NCBI RefSeq assembly: GCF_003207795.1 | Contig: NZ_NIRT01000001.1 | Location: forward strand, 227,386 to 291,385 | DNA length: 64,000 nt | Source of the DNA: Komagataeibacter nataicola | GTDB taxonomy: Bacteria; Pseudomonadota; Alphaproteobacteria; Acetobacterales; Acetobacteraceae | Reading direction: 5' to 3' | Shown here: positions 13,921-23,601 of the stretch, piece after piece | Numbering within the stretch: position 1 is the stretch's first letter | Layout: each line of letters starts with the position of its first letter | Position numbers and translations under genes: made by a program | The notes under the pieces: model-generated | What the model was told of the DNA's origin: nothing | What the model saw: only the letters and a program-made list of their open reading frames with translations | The model's database searches: none

Positions 13921-14616
13921 TCAGCCCGCCGTGAAAGCGGCGACGTCAACCGTAACACCCGGCCCCATGGTGGAGGACAGGGCGATCTTCTTCACGTACG
14001 TGCCCTTGGCACCCGTGGGGCGGGCCTTCTGCACGGCATCCACGAAAGCGCGGATGTTCTCGGCGAGCTTGGATTCGTCAAACGAAGCCTTGCCAACGCC
14101 TGCATGCACGATACCGGCCTTTTCAGCGCGGTATTCAACCTGGCCGGACTTGGCAGCGGAAACCGCGCCCTTCACGTCCATGGTCACGGTGCCCAGCTTG
14201 GGGTTGGGCATCAGGCCACGCGGGCCGAGGATCTTGCCCAGACGGCCCACGAGCGCCATCATGTCCGGCGTCGCGATGCAGCGGTCGAAGTTGATCTCGC
14301 CAGCCTGCACCTTCTCGGCGAGGTCTTCCGCACCGACCACGTCGGCACCGGCGGCCTTCGCTTCCTCGGCCTTGGGGCCGCGGGCGAACACGCCAACGCG
14401 CAGGGTCTTGCCCGTGCCGTTGGGCAGGGACAGCAGGCCACGGACCATCTGGTCGGCATGACGCGGGTCAATGCCGAGGTTCATGGAGATCTCGACCGTC
14501 TCGTCGAACTTCGCCTTGGCGTTGTTCTTGACCAGGTTGATCGCCTCATCAAGGCCATACTGCTTGGTGGAATCGACTGCGGCGCGGGCTGCGGTCAGAC
14601 GCTTGTTCTTTGCCAT
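13921..14616 (-). CDS. rplA: 50S ribosomal protein L1
   Basis: L1 forms the mobile stalk at the E site and, in well-studied species, represses its own rplKA mRNA. The product is 231 residues. It contains the conserved [16 protein letters not shown] region and the [15 protein letters not shown] signature. The ATG is at 14614-14616, only 5 bases after the rplK stop. The order rplK-rplA is standard; nothing suggests truncation. Confidence 0.97.
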   Translation of the reverse strand: MAKNKRLTAARAAVDSTKQYGLDEAINLVKNNAKAKFDETVEISMNLGIDPRHADQMVRGLLSLPNGTGKTLRVGVFARGPKAEEAKAAGADVVGAEDLAEKVQAGEINFDRCIATPDMMALVGRLGKILGPRGLMPNPKLGTVTMDVKGAVSAAKSGQVEYRAEKAGIVHAGVGKASFDESKLAENIRAFVDAVQKARPTGAKGTYVKKIALSSTMGPGVTVDVAAFTAG

Positions 14617-14621
14617 TGTAA

Positions 14622-15056
14622 TCAGCCCTCCACCACGTCGAGGCCCATGGAGCGGGCAGAACCTGCCAGCATGCGCACGGCGCCTTCGATGTCGTTGGCG
14701 TTCATGTCTTTCTGCTTCGTCTCGGCAATCTCGCGCAGCTGCGCAATGGTCACCTTACCAACGCTCGCGGCCTTGCCTACGGTCGAGCTACCCTTGGAAA
14801 TCTTGGCAGCCTTCATGAGGAAGTAGGTGTTCGGCGGGGTCTTGGTGATGAAGCTGAACGTACGGTCGGCATAGGCGGTAATGACGACGGGAATCGGCAT
14901 ACCGGGCTCGAGGCCCTGCGTCTTGGCGTTGAACTCCTTGCAGAACTGCATGATGTTCAGGCCGCGCTGACCGAGTGCCGGACCAACCGGCGGTGACGGA
15001 TTCGCCTTGCCGGCGGGGATTTGCAGCTTGATGTAGCCAACGATTTTTTTGGCCAT
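14622..15056 (-). CDS. rplK: 50S ribosomal protein L11
   Basis: L11 binds the GTPase-associated region of 23S rRNA, and it is required for RelA activation where RelA is present. I start at the ATG of [16 protein letters not shown] (15054-15056), giving 144 residues, because this is where the family begins; an 8-residue upstream extension is not conserved. The [11 protein letters not shown] motif is present. The expected upstream neighbours nusG and secE are absent. Instead the 3' end of an efflux outer-membrane gene lies 106 bases upstream on the same strand. Confidence 0.97.
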   Translation of the reverse strand: MAKKIVGYIKLQIPAGKANPSPPVGPALGQRGLNIMQFCKEFNAKTQGLEPGMPIPVVITAYADRTFSFITKTPPNTYFLMKAAKISKGSSTVGKAASVGKVTIAQLREIAETKQKDMNANDIEGAVRMLAGSARSMGLDVVEG

Positions 15057-15123
15057 ATCCGGGGCTCCTGACTGTTTCACCCGGACCGCGGTTCTGATGG
15101 CCGCCCGCTACCCCGCATGGGCA

Positions 15124-15139
15124 GGGAGGGCGACCTCCC
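15124..15139 (-). promoter_or_regulatory. Short inverted repeat between efflux operon and rplK
   Basis: Arms GGGAGG (15124-15129) and CCTCCC (15134-15139) with a 4-base loop lie 23 bases after the efflux operon ends. It is not followed by a T tract. It may be a weak terminator for the efflux operon or part of the rplK leader, where an L1-binding site would be expected. I could not identify an L1 site with confidence. Confidence 0.3.
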
Positions 15140-15162
15140 GCGTTCCGATAAGAGGCGCGCAC

Positions 15163-16806
15163 CTACCGCTGTTTTGGGGTGCCTGTCAAGTCTTTGTCAT
15201 GAAATCCGCTGCCGGACAGGTCAAAGGACTCGGGGCCGTTATCGACGCTGACACCACTGACAGCCTTGGGCATGCGCAGGTGGCTGTACTGCATTACGTC
15301 AAACGGGCGGATCTGCTTGTTGTTGGGCAGCTCTGCCGTGCTCCAGCCACCACCAAGCGAGCGGATGAGTTCCACCTGCGCCTGCATGTAGCGGGTCTCG
15401 ACCTGCACCTCGGCAATGCGGGCCTGGAGGGCCGCCACCTGCGCCACCACTACGTCAAGGTAGTTGGTCAGACCGCCGGTATAGAGCTGCATGGTCATGT
15501 TCTGCGTGCGCATGGAGGCCTGCACGGCCTCGGCCTGCTGGCTGGCCTCGATATTGAGGTCATGCGTCATGCTCAGCCCGTCTTCCACGTCCTTGAAGGC
15601 ATCGAGCACGGTGGCGCGGTACTGGTCTTCCGACTGACGGTACTGCGACCAGTTGCGTTGCAGTTCCGCACGCCGCAACCCACCCTGGAACAGCGGCAGC
15701 ACCGCCTGCGCGGCATAATTGTACATGCCGTTGGCGATCTTATCGAGTGTGAAGCCGTTATCCATGAAACCGGCCATGGCGCTGAAGGTCACATGCGGAT
15801 AGAACGCCGCGCGTGAAATGCCGATGGCCCGGTTGGCCGCCGCCATGTGCCGCTCGGCGCTGGCAATGTCGGGCCGCCGCTCGAGCAGGGTCGAGGGCAG
15901 GCCTGCCGGAATCTTCACCTTGGGGAAGCTGATCTGCTCCCGTGGCGTGATATGAAAGCTGGAAGGCGCCACGTTGCACAGGATGGCGATGGCATGCTCC
16001 ATCACCGCGCGATGGGCCTGCAGGTCGGTATCCGCCGCCTGGGTGGAGGCAAGCTGGGTCTGGGCGCGCGCCACGTCGATGCCCGCCGCAATCGCGCCCG
16101 CCTGCCGCATCTTCGTGATCTGCACGGCGGTCTGATAATAATGAATCGAGTCGAGATAGACGGCGTGCTGTGCGTCCATGCCACGCAGCTGCATGTAGTC
16201 ATTGGCCAGCTCGGACTGGATGCTCAGCCGGGCCACCGCGAAATCCGCCGCCGCCGCCTGCGCCATGCGCTGCTGCACCCGCCTGCGGTTGCGGATGGCC
16301 GACCAGAAATCCGGCTCCCACCGCGCCGTGGCGCTGTACTGCTCGGATGACATGTAGATCGGCCCCGTCGAACCCGCGCCACGCCATAGCCTGTGCGATG
16401 AGGCCTGGTTGTTCGAGGCCCCGCTGCTGCCCGATATCTGCGGGTACAGGTTGGACTGCGCCTCGGCGGCGATGTCACGCGCCTGGGTGAAGGTTTCCGC
16501 ATCGGCCTGCAGGTTGGGGTTCATGCGGCTGGCGCGGTCCTCGAGGTCATCGAGGGTGGAGTCGTTGAAGACAGTCCACCAGTCCCCGCGCGGCGCGCCA
16601 TCCTGCGGCGTGCCGTACTGCATCAGGCTGTCGCCCTTCCAGTTATCGGGCAGCAGATAATGCTGGTGGCGATATTTGGGCGCCAGGTCCACGCACCCGG
16701 CCAGGCTGCCCGCAAGGGCGGCGCATCCGGCCAGGGACAGCATACGACGCGAAATCATACGACGGGACAGGATATGGCGTGACCGGCTACGCGGCGCTGC
16801 ACTCAT
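15163..16806 (-). CDS. RND efflux outer membrane lipoprotein (NodT/OprM type)
   Basis: This is the outer-membrane channel of a tripartite efflux pump, 547 residues. The N terminus has an arginine-rich leader, a hydrophobic stretch and a lipobox LAGSLAGC with the lipidated cysteine at residue 38. The rest shows two repeats of the outer membrane efflux (TolC-like) type with long helical segments. The ATG at 16804-16806 overlaps the stop of the preceding adaptor gene as ATGA, which supports this start and implies translational coupling. Later ATGs at codons 17 and 22 would also leave a signal peptide. The substrate cannot be deduced. Confidence 0.9.
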   Translation of the reverse strand: MSAAPRSRSRHILSRRMISRRMLSLAGCAALAGSLAGCVDLAPKYRHQHYLLPDNWKGDSLMQYGTPQDGAPRGDWWTVFNDSTLDDLEDRASRMNPNLQADAETFTQARDIAAEAQSNLYPQISGSSGASNNQASSHRLWRGAGSTGPIYMSSEQYSATARWEPDFWSAIRNRRRVQQRMAQAAAADFAVARLSIQSELANDYMQLRGMDAQHAVYLDSIHYYQTAVQITKMRQAGAIAAGIDVARAQTQLASTQAADTDLQAHRAVMEHAIAILCNVAPSSFHITPREQISFPKVKIPAGLPSTLLERRPDIASAERHMAAANRAIGISRAAFYPHVTFSAMAGFMDNGFTLDKIANGMYNYAAQAVLPLFQGGLRRAELQRNWSQYRQSEDQYRATVLDAFKDVEDGLSMTHDLNIEASQQAEAVQASMRTQNMTMQLYTGGLTNYLDVVVAQVAALQARIAEVQVETRYMQAQVELIRSLGGGWSTAELPNNKQIRPFDVMQYSHLRMPKAVSGVSVDNGPESFDLSGSGFHDKDLTGTPKQR

Positions 16807-18092
16807 TGACGCACTCCCGCGTCACTTGCATTGCTGTCTCCTGCTGGCATGGCCCGCACGTCATCTCCCTTGCCCACGGCGGCCGAGGTGGCGGTGGCGC
16901 CGGCATCGTTATAGCCGGGCGTCGATCCGACCAGATAGACCTTCTGGCCTTCCAGCAGCCCCGCCGAGGGGTTGTTCACAATCCGGTCCTGCGGGCCGAC
17001 GCCCGCCAGGATCTGCACTTTGGTACCCAGGTTCGTCCCCACCGTTACATTATGCAGGCGGATGCGGTCGTCCTTGTCCACGATCGCCACCTGCATGCCC
17101 TGCGCACGAAATACGAGCGCGCCTTCAGGCACTATCAGGATATCGGGGTCGCCGGGTGCGACAAAGTGTACATTGGCGTAAGAATCAGGCCACAGTTCGC
17201 GCTTGTCGTTATCGACCACCAGTTCGGTGGTCACGGTGCGGGTGCCCGCGTTGAACGCCTTGGCGGTGGCGAGGAACTTGGCCTTGAACACCCGGCCCGG
17301 ATATTGCGGCACCGACACATCACCCTCAAGCTTGGGGCTGATGATATCGGCATAATCCTGCGGCACCGACACGAACACGCGCATGCGGTGCACATCGGCC
17401 ACGCTGAACAGTTCGGTGGCCGTGCCGCGTGAGGAGACATCGCCGCCGCCCGCGTTCACATAGTCACCCACATCGGCCAGGCGGGAGGTCACGACGCCAT
17501 CAAAGGGAGCGACAAGCTGCTTGAACCCGATCAGCGCCGCATAGCGCGAGACCTCGTGGCGGGCGGCCTCGACCTCGGCCTGGCGGGCCTCGGCATCGGC
17601 GGCCTGCACGTCCACCTCCTGCTGCGAGACGGCCTGCGTGCCCTGCAGCGCACGCCAGCGCCGGGCCGTGATCTGCGCCAGACGGTAGCGCGCCATCGCC
17701 ACGTCAAAATTGGCTTTTGAAGCCGCGTACTGCGCATCAAGGCCCGGCGTGTCGATGGTAGCCAGGATCTCGCCCGCCTTCACCTTGGCGCCAATGTCCT
17801 TGTACCACATCTGCACATAGCCCGAGACCTGCGCGTAGATCGGCGCCTGGTACCATGCCGAGATGTTGCCCGGCAGGTCGAGCGTGCGGGTGGTGGGGCC
17901 TTTTTCAGCCGTGATGACCTGCACACGCGGGATGGCGGCATCCTGCGCCGCATCCTTGAGGTTCGAGACATGGATGCGGCGCTCGAGAATACCCCCTGCA
18001 ACGATGGCGGCCAGCACAACCCCGCCAAGGGTCACGTACAGCCGCCCACGCCTGGACATGCGCGGCGTCTGGTTTTCCCCTGAGGCGGTCAT
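16803..18092 (-). CDS. RND efflux periplasmic adaptor (membrane fusion protein)
   Basis: A 429-residue membrane fusion protein linking the inner-membrane pump to the outer-membrane channel. It begins MTASGENQTPRMSRRGRLYV, followed by a single transmembrane anchor (LGGVVLAAIVAGGIL). A lipoyl/biotinyl-type segment (VSGYVQMWYKDIGAKVKAG) is followed by a helical hairpin rich in Ala, Arg and Gln, then beta-barrel domains. I chose the ATG at 18090-18092 because it overlaps the pump gene's stop in an ATGA; a longer reading upstream would lie inside the pump gene in another frame. It is HlyD/RND adaptor family. Confidence 0.92.
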   Translation of the reverse strand: MTASGENQTPRMSRRGRLYVTLGGVVLAAIVAGGILERRIHVSNLKDAAQDAAIPRVQVITAEKGPTTRTLDLPGNISAWYQAPIYAQVSGYVQMWYKDIGAKVKAGEILATIDTPGLDAQYAASKANFDVAMARYRLAQITARRWRALQGTQAVSQQEVDVQAADAEARQAEVEAARHEVSRYAALIGFKQLVAPFDGVVTSRLADVGDYVNAGGGDVSSRGTATELFSVADVHRMRVFVSVPQDYADIISPKLEGDVSVPQYPGRVFKAKFLATAKAFNAGTRTVTTELVVDNDKRELWPDSYANVHFVAPGDPDILIVPEGALVFRAQGMQVAIVDKDDRIRLHNVTVGTNLGTKVQILAGVGPQDRIVNNPSAGLLEGQKVYLVGSTPGYNDAGATATSAAVGKGDDVRAMPAGDSNASDAGVRQ

Positions 18093-21000
18093 GCGTGCTC
18101 TCCTTCGCCAGCAGCGGCGGCTTTCTTGGACTTTCTGGAATGGATCAGCGCAAAAACGCACGGCACGAACAAAAGCGTGGCGCAGGTGGCCACCAGCAGC
18201 CCCCCCATCACCGCGCGCCCGAGCGGCGCATTCTGTGAATTGCTCAGCGACATGGGCAGCATGCCGATGATCATGGCGGACGCCGTCATCAGCACCGGGC
18301 GGATACGCTCGTAGCCCGCTTCGATCGCAGCTTTCACCGCATCGCCATGCAGGTCCATCCGCTCCCGCGCAAACGACACGACAAGGATGGAGTTGGCCGT
18401 GGCCGTGCCCATGCACATGATCGCCCCCGTCAGCGCCGGAACCGACAGCGCCGTGTGCGTGAGGAACAGCGCCCACGCGATGCCGCCAAGTGCGCCCGGC
18501 AGCGCGGTGATGATGATGAACGGATCAAGCCACGACTGGAAGTTGACGACAATAATCAGGTACACCAGCAGGATCGACATCGCGAGGCCGCCGATCAACT
18601 GGGTATAGGCCCCGTTCATGGTCGAGGCCTGACCATAGATGGTCAGGCTCGAGCCCTGCGGCAGTTCCTTGCGGGTTTCATCCACCACGCGCGCGACCTC
18701 ACGCGAGACCGCGCCAAGGTCAAGCCCCTCGTTCGAGGCATAGATGTTGAACACGGGCATGATGTTGTAGTGCGACACCTCGCCCGGCGTGCCGGTCTGC
18801 ACGATCTCGCTCAGGCCGCCAAGGATCTGGGGCGCCTTGTCAGACGGGTTGCCGTCGCCCTTGTCGATGGGAATGGTCTCGAGGTCGTTCATGGTCTGCA
18901 GGAACTGCAGCGGCGTCTGGATATCGACCAGATGCGAAACTCCGGTCTTGGGGTCGAGCCAGTAGGTCGGCGCCACCTGCCCGCTGCCCGACAGCACGGC
19001 GAGCGCGTTGTTGGCCACATCCGCTTCCGTCAGCCCCGTGCCCAGCGCGTAGGTGCGGCGAGCATTGACGCGCAGCGTGGGCGTGTTGAGCGGCTCCTGC
19101 ACCGACACGTCGGCAATGCCGGTGACGTGGCGCAGCTTCTCGGCCAGTTTCTCGGCAAAATCGAAGTTGTCATACAGGTTGCGCCCCGACACCTGCACGT
19201 CGAGCGGCGCGGGCAGCCCGAAATTCAGGATCTTGGCGGTCAGGTCGGCAGGCATGAAGGTGATGTCGGTGCCGGGGAATTTCTCGGCCAGCCCCTTGCG
19301 CAGGATGGTGCGGAACTTCGCCACCGGCGCTTCCTCGTCCTTCAGCGTCACGGTCAGGTCGCAGTCCTGCGCGCCGACGGTGGGCGTGGGGATGAAGGCC
19401 TGGTTGAGCGGGCTGAACGGCAGGCCGCAGTTGTTGACAATACCCTCGACTTGGCCGGGCAGCAGGCGCTCGATCTCGCCATTGACCAGCATGGCGATCT
19501 TGCCTGCCTCCGCGATCTTGGTGCCCATGGGCGCGCGCATGTGAATGGCCAGCGCGTTGGAATTGATCTCGGGGAAGAAATCCTGCCCAGCAAACAGCAG
19601 CAGTCCCAGCGAGGCGAACGCCGAGATGCCAAAGATCGGCACAAAGCGCCCGCGGATGAGCAGCAGGTGCTCGAGCAGCGCCTTGTAGCGGTTACGGAAG
19701 GTGACGAAACGCCGCTCGAAACCCTGCTGGAAGCGGCCGAAGATGTTGGTCGGCTCATGGTGGCCGCCCTCCGCCTTCGCCTTGGCGTGGGCTGCGACCT
19801 GCGCTGCGAGCATGTATTTGGCCATGGTGGGCACCAGCGTGCGCGAGAGGATGAACGACGCGATCATGGCGAAGATGATGGCTTCCGCCATGGGCATGAA
19901 CAGCCAGCCCGCAACGCCCGTGAGCTGGAACAGCGGCATCCACACGATACAGATGCACAATGTCGAGACAAAGGTGGGAATGACGATCTGGTTGGCGGCG
20001 TCAATGATGGCCGTTTCCAGATCCTTCTCCATTTCCAGATGCGCGTCGATGTTTTCGATCATCACCGTCGCATCATCGACAAGAATACCCACCGCCAGCG
20101 CAAGGCCGCCGAGCGTCATGACGTTAATGGTCTGGCCCGCTGCCCCAAGCCCCACGACCGAGCACAGCATGGCCAGCGGAATGGAAGTGGCGATAATCAC
20201 GGTCGATCGCCACGAGCCGAGGAACAGCAGCACGACAAGGCTTGTCAGCAGGGCGGCGGTGCCCATTTCCTGCACCACGTCACGCACTGCCTCCTTCACG
20301 AAGGTCGAGGCATCGCCCAGCACGGTAATATCGACGCCTGGCGGCAGCGTGCGCACAATGGAGGGCAGCAGCGCCTTGATCCCGCTCACCACCGAAAGCG
20401 TCGAGGCATCGCCGCTTTTCATGATCACGATCAGCACCGCCTGGTGGCCCTTGACCAGCACCATGTTGGTCTGTGGCGGTCCGCCCGCATGCACCCAGGC
20501 CACATCGCGCAGGTAGACGACGGAATTCCCCTCCTGCTTGATGGGCATGTTGTTGAAGGTGTCAATCTCCTCGGGCGAGGCGTTGGTCTGCACCATCCAG
20601 TCAAACGCACCGATCTGCTGGTCGCCTGCTGGCAGCACGATGTTCTGCTTGCTCAGCGCATTGCCGATATCGGTGGCCGAAAGCCCGTGCGCCAGCAGCT
20701 TGCTCTGGTCGAGGTCGACCATGATGTTGCCCGGCTGGCCACCATAGGGGTTGGGGATGGCCGCCCCCGCGACCGAGACCAGCGCGGGCCGGATCAGGTT
20801 GGAGGACATGTCGTAAATCTGCGACGCTGTCATGGAATCCGACGAGACCTGCAGGGTCAGCACCGGCACGGACGAGGCATTGTAGGTCAGCACCAGCGGC
20901 GGGGTCATGCCGGCGGGCATCTGTTTGATGACGGTCTGGGAGACGGCGGTGATCTGCGTCTGCGCCACGGCGGTGTCGGTGCCGGGCTGGAAGAACACCT

Positions 21001-21280
21001 TGACGATGCCACGCCCGTAATAGGACTGGCTCTCGATATGTTCGATATTGTTGACCGTGGCGGTCAGCGCGCGCTCGTAATAATAGACCACGCGGCCGGA
21101 CATGTCTTCGGGCATGAGGCCGGTATAGGTCCAGCAGATCGCCACCACGGGGATGTTGATGCTGGGGAAGACATCGGTTGGCGTGCGGAGCAGGCCACGG
21201 ACACCGAACACGACGATGAGAATGGACAGGACGACAAAAGTATAGGGCCGCTTGAGCGCGGTAACGACAATACCGTTCAT
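18089..21280 (-). CDS. RND efflux transporter inner-membrane permease
   Basis: A 1063-residue pump of the resistance-nodulation-division superfamily (AcrB/MdtB-like), with the typical 12 transmembrane helices and two large periplasmic loops. The N terminus MNGIVVTALKRPYTFVVLSI is characteristic. The paired aspartates of transmembrane helix 4 (LAVGILVDDATVMIEN) needed for proton relay are present. It is the first gene of an operon with the adaptor and the outer-membrane lipoprotein, joined by ATGA overlaps. It lies 159 bases downstream of the histidine kinase gene, on the same strand, so control by that two-component system is plausible. The substrate is unknown. Confidence 0.95.
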   Translation of the reverse strand: MNGIVVTALKRPYTFVVLSILIVVFGVRGLLRTPTDVFPSINIPVVAICWTYTGLMPEDMSGRVVYYYERALTATVNNIEHIESQSYYGRGIVKVFFQPGTDTAVAQTQITAVSQTVIKQMPAGMTPPLVLTYNASSVPVLTLQVSSDSMTASQIYDMSSNLIRPALVSVAGAAIPNPYGGQPGNIMVDLDQSKLLAHGLSATDIGNALSKQNIVLPAGDQQIGAFDWMVQTNASPEEIDTFNNMPIKQEGNSVVYLRDVAWVHAGGPPQTNMVLVKGHQAVLIVIMKSGDASTLSVVSGIKALLPSIVRTLPPGVDITVLGDASTFVKEAVRDVVQEMGTAALLTSLVVLLFLGSWRSTVIIATSIPLAMLCSVVGLGAAGQTINVMTLGGLALAVGILVDDATVMIENIDAHLEMEKDLETAIIDAANQIVIPTFVSTLCICIVWMPLFQLTGVAGWLFMPMAEAIIFAMIASFILSRTLVPTMAKYMLAAQVAAHAKAKAEGGHHEPTNIFGRFQQGFERRFVTFRNRYKALLEHLLLIRGRFVPIFGISAFASLGLLLFAGQDFFPEINSNALAIHMRAPMGTKIAEAGKIAMLVNGEIERLLPGQVEGIVNNCGLPFSPLNQAFIPTPTVGAQDCDLTVTLKDEEAPVAKFRTILRKGLAEKFPGTDITFMPADLTAKILNFGLPAPLDVQVSGRNLYDNFDFAEKLAEKLRHVTGIADVSVQEPLNTPTLRVNARRTYALGTGLTEADVANNALAVLSGSGQVAPTYWLDPKTGVSHLVDIQTPLQFLQTMNDLETIPIDKGDGNPSDKAPQILGGLSEIVQTGTPGEVSHYNIMPVFNIYASNEGLDLGAVSREVARVVDETRKELPQGSSLTIYGQASTMNGAYTQLIGGLAMSILLVYLIIVVNFQSWLDPFIIITALPGALGGIAWALFLTHTALSVPALTGAIMCMGTATANSILVVSFARERMDLHGDAVKAAIEAGYERIRPVLMTASAMIIGMLPMSLSNSQNAPLGRAVMGGLLVATCATLLFVPCVFALIHSRKSKKAAAAGEGEHA

Positions 21281-21313
21281 GCGCGGCCTGTTGCCCCCTG
21301 CCCTTGCGGCAGG

Positions 21314-21353
21314 CCCGGCCGCATGAAGCGCGCAAAGGGCGCTCCGGGCCGGG
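21314..21353 (-). promoter_or_regulatory. Nested hairpin in the leader of the RND pump gene
   Basis: Outer arms CCCGGCC (21314-21320) and GGCCGGG (21347-21353) enclose an inner AGCGC/GCGCT stem. The structure sits 34-73 bases upstream of the pump start and after the kinase gene. It may terminate the regulator-kinase transcript or shape the pump leader. No T tract is visible. Confidence 0.35.
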
Positions 21354-21425
21354 ACAGGTGGTGTTCTTGCATCTCTCGTCTCCCCGTCTGTCCATTCGGT
21401 GTTAATGGGGGTGCGTCAGGTGGCA

Positions 21426-21441
21426 AATGAAATTTCAATTT
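21426..21441. promoter_or_regulatory. AT-rich candidate regulator site upstream of the RND operon
   Basis: An AT-rich island in GC-rich DNA, containing the perfect palindrome TGAAATTTCA (21428-21437) and the heptamer TCAATTT (21435-21441). The same heptamer with similar flanks occurs at 23610-23616, upstream of the response regulator gene. It overlaps the end of the kinase gene and lies about 150 bases upstream of the pump start. A binding site for the adjacent OmpR-type regulator is an inference. Confidence 0.3.
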
Positions 21442-22837
21442 AGTTTCCGGCCTGCACCACACAAAAAGGCGGAAAAATTATGTTCATGGTGACACCCGGC
21501 ATCCGCTCATGCACACGCGTGGGCGTGATGTCGAGCCGCGCGTGATGCAGCGCCACGATGGCTGATACCAGGCTCAGCCCCAGGCCTGACCCGGGAATGT
21601 GGCGGCTCTTGTCCGAGCGGTAGAAGCGCCCCGTTACCGCCTTGCGCTCGGCTGCGGGAATGCCAATGCCCGTATCGATCACCTGCAGCAGGGCGCACTC
21701 CCCGTTCATGGCGGTATGAATTTCAACCCGGCCGCCGCCGGGGGTGAACTTGATGGCGTTGTCCACAAGGTTGGCCAGCACCTCGATCAAAAGATCGCGG
21801 TCGCCCTGTACCTTGATCGGCACCTCACGGGCGGCGCAGGCCAGGATGATACCCTTGGTTTCGGCTATGGGTTCATACAGATCGACGATATCGGCCACCA
21901 GCGCATCGAGGTCCACCGTGCCAAATCCGGCCCGCCTGCGCCCGTTCTCGATCTCGCCTATGCGCAGCAGCGCGGTAATGATGGCAAAAGACTGGTCAAG
22001 GTCATCAATGGTGCGGGCGATGACATTGCGCAGCGCCTCCGCCGAGTGACCGGCATTGAGCGCGCGGTCAAGGCGCGCACGCACGCGGGCGAGCGGCGTG
22101 CGCAGGTCGTGAGCGATGTCGTTGCCCACGTCGCGTATTTCATCAAGCAGCTGCTCGAGGCGGTCGAGCATGCGGTTGACGCTGCCCGCAAGGCGCTGGA
22201 GGTCGTCATTCTGCCTTCCTGCAGGCAGGCGCTCGTGCAGGTCGCCCTCCATGATGCGGTCGATCGCCTCATGCATGTCCTTGACGCGCGAGAGCGCCCG
22301 GTGGCTGAGGATGATGCCAGTAATAAGCGCGAACAGCACGGTCGGCACGATCGAGACCAGCATGGAATGCCGCATCATCAGCCGCAGCTCGGTGCGCATC
22401 TGCCGGCTGCGCCCCAGCACCAGATAGCGCCCGCCGGGCACGCTTACGGCCACCATGCGCAGCACGGTGGCGGAACTGCCCCCCGTGGCCTCGGGAGCGA
22501 TGACATGCACGCGCCCGTCGGCCACAAGCCCCGTGGGCCAGCTGTGCAGGTCGCCCACGATATAATGCTGCCCGGCATCGAACAGGGTGGTGGCGTTCAT
22601 GATGATGCGCAGGTCATCGGTGGCGCGGTCGCGCACCTGCTGCTCCAGCGCTACTGGGGTTTCGCGCTGCAGGATCCCTGCCTCGCGCAGCAAGAGCAGG
22701 TCGGAGCGCTTGGCCTCGAACACGCTGGCCTGGCTGTAGCCAAAAAAGAACTGCAATGCCGCCGAGCCGATCATCGCCGCCACGACCGCCAGCGTGAGGC
22801 GGAAGGTGGCGGTGCGGAACAGCTCGTTACGAAACAC
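21440..22837 (-). CDS. Sensor histidine kinase (GTG start)
   Basis: A 465-residue membrane histidine kinase. The first transmembrane helix is at about residues 12-32, a periplasmic sensor spans roughly 35-155, and a second helix at about 160-178 is followed by a HAMP linker. The phosphorylated residue is His243 in NDIAHDLRTPLARV. A HATPase domain follows, with NLVDNAIKFTPGGG and DTGIGIP boxes. The start is GTG at 22835-22837 and overlaps the response regulator gene by 11 bases, so the pair is translationally coupled. Its signal is unknown; the RND operon downstream is the likely target. Confidence 0.92.
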   Translation of the reverse strand: MFRNELFRTATFRLTLAVVAAMIGSAALQFFFGYSQASVFEAKRSDLLLLREAGILQRETPVALEQQVRDRATDDLRIIMNATTLFDAGQHYIVGDLHSWPTGLVADGRVHVIAPEATGGSSATVLRMVAVSVPGGRYLVLGRSRQMRTELRLMMRHSMLVSIVPTVLFALITGIILSHRALSRVKDMHEAIDRIMEGDLHERLPAGRQNDDLQRLAGSVNRMLDRLEQLLDEIRDVGNDIAHDLRTPLARVRARLDRALNAGHSAEALRNVIARTIDDLDQSFAIITALLRIGEIENGRRRAGFGTVDLDALVADIVDLYEPIAETKGIILACAAREVPIKVQGDRDLLIEVLANLVDNAIKFTPGGGRVEIHTAMNGECALLQVIDTGIGIPAAERKAVTGRFYRSDKSRHIPGSGLGLSLVSAIVALHHARLDITPTRVHERMPGVTMNIIFPPFCVVQAGN

Positions 22838-23564
22838 GCAGCATGAACCCCGCGCCGCGAATGCTCTGGATCAGGGGCGGGCGGCCCGTTTCATCAATCT
22901 TGCGGCGCAGCTTGCCGATATGCACGTCCACGAGGTTGGTCTGGGGAATGAAGCGGTAGTTCCACACATCCTCAAGCAGCATGTTGCGCGTGAGCACCTG
23001 GTTGGGGCGGCGCATGAGGTATTCGAGCAGCCGGAACTCACGCGGCAGCAGATCGATCAGCACGCCATCGCGCCGCACGGTGCGGGTGATGAGGTCCATC
23101 TCCAGCGGGCCCGCGCGCAGCATGGTGTGGCGCGATGTATCGGGGCGACGCAGCAGGGCCTCGAGGCGGGCGGCGAGTTCCTCCATGGCGAACGGCTTGG
23201 TCAGGTAGTCATCGCCACCCGCCTTGAGCCCGCTCACCCGGTCATCCACCGCCGAAAGGGCGGAAAGCACCAGAACCGGCACATGCACCTGCCGCTCGCG
23301 CAGGGTCTCGATCAGCGTCAGGCCATCGAGTTCGGGCAGCATGCGGTCAACGATCATCACATCGAAATGCGCGTTCAGCCCCATGGACAGCCCCGCGGCG
23401 CCCGAAAACTCGTGCTGCACCACGAAATGCCGGCTTTCCAGTTCCTCGATCACTTCCTGCGCGATCTTGCCATCATCCTCCACCAGCAGCACGCGCGGCG
23501 TGGCCTCGGGCCGTGGCACGGTGGGCATGGGGTCGGGCGGCAGGTTTTCAGACGGAACACTCAT
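22827..23564 (-). CDS. OmpR-family response regulator
   Basis: A DNA-binding response regulator of about 245 residues. I chose the ATG at 23562-23564 (MSVPSENLPPDPMPTVPR), which has an AGGGTCAGG stretch just before it. The receiver domain has the acidic triad Glu29-Asp30-Asp31, the phosphoacceptor Asp73 in MIVDRMLPELDG, and the lysine in YLTKPFAMEE. A winged-helix DNA-binding domain follows, with LVDVHIGKLRRKID near the end. It is transcribed with the overlapping kinase gene. An AT-rich candidate site lies about 45 bases upstream. Confidence 0.94.
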   Translation of the reverse strand: MSVPSENLPPDPMPTVPRPEATPRVLLVEDDGKIAQEVIEELESRHFVVQHEFSGAAGLSMGLNAHFDVMIVDRMLPELDGLTLIETLRERQVHVPVLVLSALSAVDDRVSGLKAGGDDYLTKPFAMEELAARLEALLRRPDTSRHTMLRAGPLEMDLITRTVRRDGVLIDLLPREFRLLEYLMRRPNQVLTRNMLLEDVWNYRFIPQTNLVDVHIGKLRRKIDETGRPPLIQSIRGAGFMLRVS

Positions 23565-23601
23565 CACCTGACCCTTATGCCGCGCACGACGAAACACGGC
23601 C

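Noticed and set aside
18347..21430. A 1000-codon open frame antisense to the RND pump gene.
   Set aside because: Same cause; the protein has no membrane segments or motifs and the pump gene on the other strand is unambiguous.
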